Source: Oscillospiraceae bacterium (GTDB lineage Bacteria; Bacillota; Clostridia; Oscillospirales; Oscillospiraceae). From it: DNA of 12,054 bases. Of this stretch, positions 6,883-12,054 are shown one piece after another. The DNA is taken from positions 1-12,054 of the forward strand of contig JAISKU010000130.1 in NCBI GenBank assembly GCA_031261245.1, in the 5' to 3' direction. Position 1 is the stretch's first letter; the number at the start of each line of letters is the position of its first letter. A program made the translations under genes and the position numbers. Under the pieces are notes generated by a model. It was given only the letters and a program-made list of their open reading frames with translations. It made no database searches and was not told the origin of the DNA.

Positions 6883-7700
6883 GGCGGCGCTATCTCGCGT
6901 ACCCGTATGTGCTGTGGATGGCGGCGTTCGTAGTCGCGCCTATTGCGATTGTGGTCGTATACGCGTTCACGGCGAAGGGCGGCGGCGCGACGTTCGGGAA
7001 TTTTGCGGAAATTGTGCGCTCCGCGCCGATGCTGCGCACGTTTGCGCGCTCCTTCTGGCTCTCGCTTCTCGCGACGGTGGTGTGTCTGCTGATCGGCTAT
7101 CCGATGGCATACGTGCTCGCAAACGAGCGGCGTGGAGCGCAGCGCGTGCTGCTCATGCTGATAATGCTGCCCATGTGGATGAATTTTTTGCTGCGCACAT
7201 ACGCGTGGATTACGATTTTGGAAAAGAACGGGCTGCTGAACAGGCTGCTCGGATTGCTCGGCGTGGGGCCGTTGCAGATGATAAACACGCAGGGGGCGGT
7301 CGTGCTCGGCATGGTGTACAATTTTCTGCCGTTTATGATTCTGCCGATCTACTCCGTGATCGTAAAAATCGACCGCAGTCTGCTTGAGGCGGCGGAGGAT
7401 CTCGGCGCGTCGCCGCTCGCGGTGTTCCGGCGCGTGATATTCCCGCTGAGTCTGCCGGGCGTGGTGTCGGGGATCACGATGGTGTTTGTGCCGGGCGTCT
7501 CGACCTTCGCGATATCAAAGCTGCTCGGCGGGTCAAACTCCGGAATGCTCGGCGACCTCATCGAGATGCAGTTTCAGGGGACGTCGTACAACCCGTACCT
7601 CGGGAGCGCCGTCGCGCTCGTGATGATGGTGATCGTCATGGTGTTCATGTACTTCATGAACCGCGTCGGCGACGGCGGACAGGAGGCGATGATACTGTGA
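6879..7700 (+). CDS. potB: Spermidine/putrescine ABC transporter permease PotB
   Basis: This is one of two membrane subunits of the polyamine importer. The 273 residues have about six hydrophobic segments, the first near residues 8-30. The cytoplasmic EAA loop that docks on PotA is clear as EAAEDLGASPLAVFRRVIFP (about 172-191). MNFLLRTYAW near residues 104-113 is typical of PotB. Start is GTG 6879, overlapping the potA stop as GTGA, with GGAGGA about 9 bases upstream inside potA. The stop overlaps potC in the same way. Confidence 0.93.
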   Translation: MRRRYLAYPYVLWMAAFVVAPIAIVVVYAFTAKGGGATFGNFAEIVRSAPMLRTFARSFWLSLLATVVCLLIGYPMAYVLANERRGAQRVLLMLIMLPMWMNFLLRTYAWITILEKNGLLNRLLGLLGVGPLQMINTQGAVVLGMVYNFLPFMILPIYSVIVKIDRSLLEAAEDLGASPLAVFRRVIFPLSLPGVVSGITMVFVPGVSTFAISKLLGGSNSGMLGDLIEMQFQGTSYNPYLGSAVALVMMVIVMVFMYFMNRVGDGGQEAMIL

Positions 7701-8521
7701 GGGATTCCGCCAAACGCTCTCCGGCGTCGCGCGTCTACGCCGCGCTCGTCATTCTGTTCTTGTACGCGCCGATATTCATACTGATTTTCTTCTCGTTCAA
7801 CTCCTCAAAGTCGAACGTCGTGTTCTCCGGCTTCTCGCTGCGCTGGTACCGCGAGCTGTTCGGGTCGCGCTCCGTTCTGCGCTCGCTTTACACGACGCTC
7901 GAGGTGTCCGTGATCTCCGCCGCGGTGGCGACGGTCGTGGGGACGATCTCCGCGGTGGGGCTGTTCAACATGCGCCGCCGAGTCAGGACGCCGCTCATGT
8001 TCGTGAACAACATACCGCTGATAAACGCGGATATCATCACGGGCGCGGCGATGTGCCTGCTGTTCGTGTCGCTCGGCTCGGTTTTGAAGTTTCAGCGCGG
8101 GTTCGGTACGCTGCTGATCGCGCACATAACGTTCAACGTCCCGTATGTGATACTGTCCGTGACGCCGAAGCTGCGCCAGCTCGACGAGAACCTCGTGGAC
8201 GCGGCGCTCGACCTCGGTTGCACGTGGCTGCGCGCGTTCAGGAAGGTGATTATACCGGAGATTATGCCGGGTATCATAAACGGGGCGATGATCGCGTTCA
8301 CGATGTCGATTGACGACTTCGTGATAAGCTATTTCGCGGCGGGCTCCGGCGCGCAGACGCTGTCGATGACGATATATTCCATGGCGAAGCGGTCTGTGCC
8401 GCCGACGATAAACGCGATATCGACGCTGCTGTTCGGCGCGGTGCTGCTCCTGCTCGTCGTAATCAATGTGCGCGAGTTCCGGCAGGGGGAGCGCGAAAAG
8501 AAACTCAAAAAAAGTAAATAA
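7697..8521 (+). CDS. potC: Spermidine/putrescine ABC transporter permease PotC
   Basis: This is the second membrane subunit, pairing with PotB. The 274-residue protein has about six hydrophobic segments. After an N-terminal YAALVILFLYAPIFILIFFS helix come the PotC-like FSGFSLRWYRELF periplasmic-side loop, and the EAA-type motif DAALDLGCTWLRAFRKVIIP (about 170-189). SIDDFVISYF near residues 204-213 is a strong PotC/PotI hallmark. Start is GTG 7697, overlapping potB by 4 bases. A lysine-rich tail (EREKKLKKSK) ends 15 bases before potD. Confidence 0.93.
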   Translation: MRDSAKRSPASRVYAALVILFLYAPIFILIFFSFNSSKSNVVFSGFSLRWYRELFGSRSVLRSLYTTLEVSVISAAVATVVGTISAVGLFNMRRRVRTPLMFVNNIPLINADIITGAAMCLLFVSLGSVLKFQRGFGTLLIAHITFNVPYVILSVTPKLRQLDENLVDAALDLGCTWLRAFRKVIIPEIMPGIINGAMIAFTMSIDDFVISYFAAGSGAQTLSMTIYSMAKRSVPPTINAISTLLFGAVLLLLVVINVREFRQGEREKKLKKSK

Positions 8522-8525
8522 ATTT

Positions 8526-8531
8526 AGGAGG
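8526..8531 (+). promoter_or_regulatory. Strong potD ribosome binding site
   Basis: A consensus AGGAGG lies 5 bases before the potD ATG. potA, potB and potC instead use GTG starts, and potB and potC overlap the preceding stop. The binding protein is therefore probably made in excess over the membrane complex, as is usual for ABC importers. Confidence 0.8.
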
Positions 8532-8536
8532 ATATT

Positions 8537-9592
8537 ATGAAAAAAATCATCACACTTGCGCTGTGCGCGATTCTCGCGCTCTCGGCGCTCCCGGGCTGCA
8601 AGAAGAGCAGCGGCGGCGTTGTCAACGTCTACAACTGGGGCGAGTACGTGGACGAGTCGATTTTCGACACGTTCAAGGCCGAGACGGGAATCACAGTAAA
8701 CTACACGACATACGAGACGAACGAGCAGCTTTTCTCGCAGCTGGAGCTCGCGGGCTCCGCCGCGGAGTACGACGTGATAATACCGTCGGACTACATGCTC
8801 TCGCGGCTGATTGAGCTCGGCAAGCTCGAGAAAATCGACTTCGCGAACGTCCCGAATTTCTCGCTGATAGGCGAGCAGTTCCGCAACATGCCGTACGACC
8901 CGACGAACGAATACTCCGTGCCGTACACGTGGGGGACTGTCGGAATCATCTACAACACGGCGATGATAGACGAGGAGCTGACGAGCTGGGGCGCGATGTT
9001 TGACCCCGCGTACAAGGACGCCGGAATCGTGATGTTCGACAACCCGCGCGACGCGTTCGGTATTGCGCTGAAATACCTCGGGTTCTCGCTGAACACAACT
9101 GATGAGAGCGAGATTCAGGCGGCCTATGAGCTGCTGAAGCAGCAGAGCGGGATATTGCAGAAGTACGTCACGGACGACATCTTCCTCAAGATGGAGGGCG
9201 GCAACGCCGCGATAGGCGTGTACTACGCGGGCGACTTCCTCACGATGTACGAGAACAACGAGGATTTGGCGTTCGCGGTTCCGCAGGAGGGCTCCAACGT
9301 GTTCGTTGACGCGATGTGCATACCCAAGGGCGCGAAGAACAAGGCGAACGCCGAGGCGTTCATCAACTTCATGTGCAGCACCGAGACCGCGCTGGCGAAC
9401 ATGGACGAGACGTGGTACGTCTCCGCGAACACCGAGGCCGCCGAGCAGTGGCGCGCGGAGCTTGACGACGAGATCGCGGAGGGGGTTCTGTTCCCGAACG
9501 ACGACGTGCTCGGGCGCTGCGAGACGTTCATAAATCTCCCGGAGGCGACGCTGGCGCTGTACGACAGGCTGTGGGTGCAGATAAAGAGCTGA
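8537..9592 (+). CDS. potD: Polyamine-binding lipoprotein of the potABCD transporter
   Basis: This is the extracytoplasmic receptor that delivers polyamine to PotBC. The 351-residue precursor has a lysine-start signal with lipobox LPGC (C21), so the mature protein should be anchored by lipid to the outer face of the membrane. The body matches E. coli PotD well by eye: YNWGEYV (32-38), PSDYMLS (83-89), VPYTWGTVGIIYN (128-140), the DNPRDAF region (168-174), GVYYAGD (227-233) and FVDAMCIPKGA. From memory of the E. coli structure, W34, E36, Y37, a serine and tyrosine in PSxY, and an aspartate (D258 here) are kept. Two binding tryptophans appear as Y230 and F256, and an Asp/Glu pair as N169/D172. 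That suggests altered specificity, perhaps putrescine. It is the last gene of the operon; no convincing terminator follows directly. Confidence 0.93.
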   Translation: MKKIITLALCAILALSALPGCKKSSGGVVNVYNWGEYVDESIFDTFKAETGITVNYTTYETNEQLFSQLELAGSAAEYDVIIPSDYMLSRLIELGKLEKIDFANVPNFSLIGEQFRNMPYDPTNEYSVPYTWGTVGIIYNTAMIDEELTSWGAMFDPAYKDAGIVMFDNPRDAFGIALKYLGFSLNTTDESEIQAAYELLKQQSGILQKYVTDDIFLKMEGGNAAIGVYYAGDFLTMYENNEDLAFAVPQEGSNVFVDAMCIPKGAKNKANAEAFINFMCSTETALANMDETWYVSANTEAAEQWRAELDDEIAEGVLFPNDDVLGRCETFINLPEATLALYDRLWVQIKS

Positions 9593-9719
9593 TTGCAAGA
9601 ACGAGGCGGAGAAAATGCGTTTTTGGGCGGAATTTATACAAATTTATAGTCAAATCCACATAAAATGCAGGACGAAGCCGTACAAATTTCATGAATAACT
9701 TAGATTCTTCAATTATCGC

Positions 9720-9748
9720 TTGACAAGAACGTTACACAAGTTTAATAT
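9720..9748 (+). promoter_or_regulatory. Probable promoter P1 for the peptide-binding lipoprotein
   Basis: A perfect TTGACA (9720-9725) is followed by 17 bases and TAATAT (9743-9748), a 4/6 match to the -10 box. Transcripts would start near 9755 and carry the long hairpin in their leader. CTTG (9719-9722) and CAAG (9737-9740) form a loose inverted repeat across the spacer. Confidence 0.5.
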
Positions 9749-9749
9749 G

Positions 9750-9777
9750 TTGACAGGATACTGACAACCGCGATAAC
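9750..9777 (+). promoter_or_regulatory. Weaker tandem promoter candidate P2
   Basis: A second perfect TTGACA (9750-9755) lies exactly 30 bases after the first. With a 16-base spacer the -10 would be GATAAC (9772-9777), a 4/6 match. It may instead be part of a repeated operator. Confidence 0.3.
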
Positions 9778-9788
9778 AGAATATCGGC

Positions 9789-9832
9789 AATGAGGCTGAA
9801 CGGTGCGAATTAGCGCGCCATTCGGCCTCATT
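9789..9832 (+). terminator. Long hairpin before the peptide-binding lipoprotein: terminator or leader attenuator
   Basis: The 19-base arms (9789-9807 and 9814-9832) pair with two G-T wobbles and a single C-A mismatch around an AATTAG loop. TATTTATG follows, only moderately T-rich. The 3' arm ends 8 bases before the AAGGAGG ribosome binding site. It may end potABCD transcripts, which otherwise lack a terminator, or act as an attenuator or stabilising structure in the leader of the next gene. Confidence 0.65.
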
Positions 9833-9840
9833 TATTTATG

Positions 9841-9847
9841 AAGGAGG
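9841..9847 (+). promoter_or_regulatory. Ribosome binding site that fixes the lipoprotein start
   Basis: AAGGAGG is placed 8 bases before the ATG at 9856. An in-frame ATG at 9838 lies immediately upstream of this site, so it cannot use it; starting there would also put KEENK before the lysine-rich signal peptide. Confidence 0.85.
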
Positions 9848-9855
9848 AAAATAAG

Positions 9856-11568
9856 ATGAAAAAGCTCAAGCGAATCATAGCGCTCCTGCTCTGCGCCGCG
9901 ACCGTCCTCGCTTTCGCAGCATGTGGAAAGACAACGGAAAACGGGCCCGCCGGCAGCACGACCGCGCCCGCGGACAGCGGCGGCGCCGGAGGGACGCCGT
10001 CGGGCGAAGCGCCGGCGGCGGAGAAGAAGATTATTCGTATAAGAGACACCGGTATGCTCGGCTCACTTGACCCGGCCGGAGACGCGTCGGGTATGTACAC
10101 CAGCTTCGCGATGTACGGGCTGTGTTATCTGGTCAACTTCAACGACCTCGGAGAAATGACATATGAGGCCGCGGAGAGCTATGAGACGAACGCGGATCAG
10201 ACGGTCTGGACGTTCCACCTGCGCCCGGAGGGGAAGTGGAGCGACGGCTCGCCCGTCATCGCCGACGACTTCATCAACACGCTGCGCAACACCCTGACGC
10301 CCGGCAGCGGCTCCGCGCACATGACAGAGCTGTTCGTCATAAAGGGCGCGAGAGAGACGCAGCCGGCGGAGGGACAGGAGTTTGACCCCTCGACGCTCGA
10401 CAATCTCGGTGTGAAGGCGATTGACGACTTCACGCTCGAATTCACGCTGAACGCGCCGTGCCCGTACTTTTTGAAGCTGACGACGGTGTTCACGTTTGCC
10501 CCGTCGAAAAGCGGCGTGGCGACGCGGGAGAACAAGACGTGGTACACGAATCCCGACACGTACCTCTGCAACGGCCCGTATTATCTCGCCGAGTTTGTGC
10601 AGGACGAGAGATATGTTCTGAAAAAGAACCAATACTTTTACGATGCGGATAAGGTGAAAATCGACACGATCGAGTTCATCGTCATACCGGATTCCATGGC
10701 GGCCGCGGCTGCGTATGAGACAGGGGAGCTGGATTACGCGAGCTCGCTTCTCGACACGTCTTTCCAACAGTATGCGGGAATGCCGGATCTCGTCGGTTGG
10801 ACAGTGCCTACCACAGTGTTTTTGCAGTACAACTTTGAGAAGGCTCCGGCGTTCAACGATATCCGAGTGAGAGAGGCCGTTTCGCTTGCAATAAACCGTC
10901 AGGACGTATGCACCTCACTCGGAGACGGATTCACACCGAATTACAACTTTGTCGCGCCGTCCATGTCGTCAAACGACGATACCTCCGGCAAGGTCTGGGT
11001 GGATGAGCGCCCGCAGCTGTTCTCCGAGGATCTTGAAAAGGCAAAGCAGCTTTTGGCCGACGCGGGATATCCGAACGGCGAGGGCTTCCCCGTATACACC
11101 TACGTCTACCGCAACTCGACATCAAGTCCGGACGTGGCGGTCGCGCTTCAGGCGCAGCTGAAGGCGAATCTCGGAATAAACATCGAGCTTCAGGGCGTTG
11201 AGATAGGCGTGTTCTACGCAATGCGGCGCGACGCCGACTACGAGCTCCTCGGGAACAGCTGGACTGCGGTCACAATGGAGCCAATCACATTCCTCGAGGT
11301 GTTTATGACGGGCGGCGGCTTCGCGAGCAACGCGCACATCTCCGACGCCACGTATGACGAGCTTGTCAAAAAGTCGAACATCGAGCTTGTGCCAGCCACG
11401 CGAAACGCGCAGATGCACGACGCGGATAAGTACCTCGTGGCGGAGCAGTTCTACATCGCGCCGATACTGACGCAGGAGATTTTCAGCCTGCGAAATCCGA
11501 AGATAACAGGCGTGGAAAAGACCGCAAACGGTTCTTCATGCTTCCGGTTTGCCGATATTGAGGGGTGA
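9856..11568 (+). CDS. Oligopeptide/dipeptide-binding lipoprotein (solute-binding family 5, OppA/DppA-like)
   Basis: This is the extracytoplasmic receptor of a peptide ABC importer. The 570-residue precursor has a KKLKR start, a hydrophobic signal and lipobox AFAAC (C23). A flexible Gly/Ser/Thr/Pro/Ala linker spans about residues 24-56 and leads to the large family-5 fold. Family features include the N-terminal SLDPAGDASG region, WTFHLRPEGKWSDGSPVIADDF (a hallmark near residues 117-138), LCNGPYYLAEF (residues 237-247), VREAVSLAINRQDV, and ANLGINIELQGVEIGVF. Length is usual for the family. I chose the ATG at 9856 on ribosome-site grounds. No permease or ATPase genes lie to its left; only a peptidase-like gene follows, 4 bases on. 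Family-5 proteins bind peptides, but some bind nickel, heme or sugars, so the ligand is uncertain. Confidence 0.88.
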   Translation: MKKLKRIIALLLCAATVLAFAACGKTTENGPAGSTTAPADSGGAGGTPSGEAPAAEKKIIRIRDTGMLGSLDPAGDASGMYTSFAMYGLCYLVNFNDLGEMTYEAAESYETNADQTVWTFHLRPEGKWSDGSPVIADDFINTLRNTLTPGSGSAHMTELFVIKGARETQPAEGQEFDPSTLDNLGVKAIDDFTLEFTLNAPCPYFLKLTTVFTFAPSKSGVATRENKTWYTNPDTYLCNGPYYLAEFVQDERYVLKKNQYFYDADKVKIDTIEFIVIPDSMAAAAAYETGELDYASSLLDTSFQQYAGMPDLVGWTVPTTVFLQYNFEKAPAFNDIRVREAVSLAINRQDVCTSLGDGFTPNYNFVAPSMSSNDDTSGKVWVDERPQLFSEDLEKAKQLLADAGYPNGEGFPVYTYVYRNSTSSPDVAVALQAQLKANLGINIELQGVEIGVFYAMRRDADYELLGNSWTAVTMEPITFLEVFMTGGGFASNAHISDATYDELVKKSNIELVPATRNAQMHDADKYLVAEQFYIAPILTQEIFSLRNPKITGVEKTANGSSCFRFADIEG

Positions 11569-11572
11569 GCGC

Positions 11573-12054
11573 ATGGATATAAGAGGACTCGCAGCCGGAC
11601 ACGAGGCGGCGGCGATTGAGATCAGGCGGCATATCCACAGGAATCCGGAGCTGTCGAATTGCGAATTTGAGACGCTTGCGTTCATCCGGAAAAAGCTTGA
11701 GGAGTACGGAATAGAGTACATAGAGGTGGAGAACGGCGGGATTTTGGGGTTCATCGGCAGCGGGCCGGAGGAGCGAACCGTTCTGTTGCGCGCGGATATC
11801 GACGCGCTGCCGATACACGAGAACGCGCGGAATCTGACGCGGGAGCGCGAGGTGATCTCACAGAACGACGGGGTGCAGCACGCGTGCGGACACGACGCGC
11901 ACACGGCGATACTGCTGACGGCGGGGAAAATTCTGAAGGAAAACGAGGCGGAGCTCGGCCGCGGGCGCGTGATACTCTTCTTCGAGCGCGGCGAGGAGGG
12001 CATGGGGAATATCCGCTACCTGCTCGACCACATGCTCGCGCAGGACACGAAGGT
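11573..12054 (+). CDS. M20D-family metallo-amidohydrolase, 3' end cut by the window
   Basis: This is a predicted cytoplasmic amidohydrolase or aminoacylase/carboxypeptidase that removes acyl or amino-acid groups from small substrates. The frame is open from ATG 11573 to the right edge (160 whole codons). Family motifs visible are RRHIHRNPELSNCEFET (18-34), LLRADIDALPIHE (71-83), the metal-site block HACGHDAH (103-110, with C105, H107, D108), and GEEG (140-143) carrying the catalytic glutamate and a metal ligand. The usual FQPAEEG is replaced by FFERGEEG. It starts 4 bases after the peptide-binding lipoprotein stop, with GAGGGG upstream, so the two are very likely co-transcribed. The pairing suggests uptake of peptides or acylated amino acids followed by cleavage. 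N-acetyl-diaminopimelate deacetylase or indole-acetyl-amino-acid hydrolase-like enzymes share this fold. Confidence 0.88.
   Translation, partial: MDIRGLAAGHEAAAIEIRRHIHRNPELSNCEFETLAFIRKKLEEYGIEYIEVENGGILGFIGSGPEERTVLLRADIDALPIHENARNLTREREVISQNDGVQHACGHDAHTAILLTAGKILKENEAELGRGRVILFFERGEEGMGNIRYLLDHMLAQDTK

Larger units (their letters stand above)
9593..9788. other. AT-richer intergenic region with short direct repeats
   Basis: No gene is seen here. The stretch is clearly richer in A+T than the flanking genes. AATTTATA occurs twice 10 bases apart (9631-9638, 9641-9648), and TACAAATTT occurs at 9637-9645 and 9681-9689. TGACA elements recur at 9721, 9751 and 9762. A small hairpin, CGATA-6-TATCG, lies at 9771-9786. 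No clear terminator for potD was found before the hairpin at 9789. Confidence 0.6.

Noticed and set aside
7805..9598. A 597-codon open frame on the minus strand opposite potC and potD
   Set aside because: It is very rich in Arg, His and Val, has no recognisable domain or signal, and lies wholly opposite two genes with clear family motifs. Long antisense frames are expected in such GC-biased codon usage.
9601..9630. Terminator directly after potD
   Set aside because: The only hairpin is a 4-base AAAA/TTTT stem around TGCG, too weak to count.
9838..9855. Upstream in-frame ATG for the peptide-binding lipoprotein
   Set aside because: It lies before, not after, the AAGGAGG ribosome site and would put an acidic stretch ahead of the signal peptide.

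Overview
The window looks like an ordinary chromosomal stretch of a GC-rich member of the Bacillota, probably class Clostridia. This is inferred from three things: two substrate-binding proteins carry lipoprotein signals with no outer-membrane components nearby, the first gene pairs a G5 domain with an M23 peptidase, and the FeoB has gate motifs I associate with clostridial FeoBs. Genes are tightly packed, often with 4-base stop/start overlaps. The largest gap without a gene is about 260 bases, between potD and the peptide-binding lipoprotein. I see no RNA genes, CRISPR array, insertion sequence or phage material.

Layout from left to right. (1) The 3' part of a G5-M23 murein endopeptidase gene enters from the left edge and ends at a strong intrinsic terminator. 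(2) A promoter at about 1218-1246 drives a three-gene unit: a zinc/manganese-type ABC ATPase, its membrane permease, and a coupled nucleotidyltransferase-fold protein. There is no solute-binding gene in the unit. (3) A hairpin at 3552-3569 lies between convergent genes and can terminate both strands. (4) feoA and feoB for ferrous iron uptake run on the minus strand. (5) A short divergent control region at about 5640-5736 holds overlapping promoters for feoAB and for potABCD. (6) potABCD, a complete polyamine ABC importer, runs on the plus strand; potA, potB and potC all start with GTG. (7) An AT-richer intergenic region has tandem TTGACA elements and a long hairpin just upstream of a ribosome binding site. 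(8) A family-5 oligopeptide-binding lipoprotein is followed 4 bases later by an M20D-type amidohydrolase that runs off the right edge.

Taken together this is a nutrient-acquisition neighbourhood: divalent metal, ferrous iron, polyamines and peptides, plus a cell-wall hydrolase. I did not find a convincing undescribed system. The best leads for a second look are: the metal-ABC-coupled nucleotidyltransferase with a missing catalytic aspartate; the FeoB with a shortened helical domain and cysteine-containing gates; the changed polyamine-contact residues in PotD; and the long leader hairpin before the peptide-binding protein.
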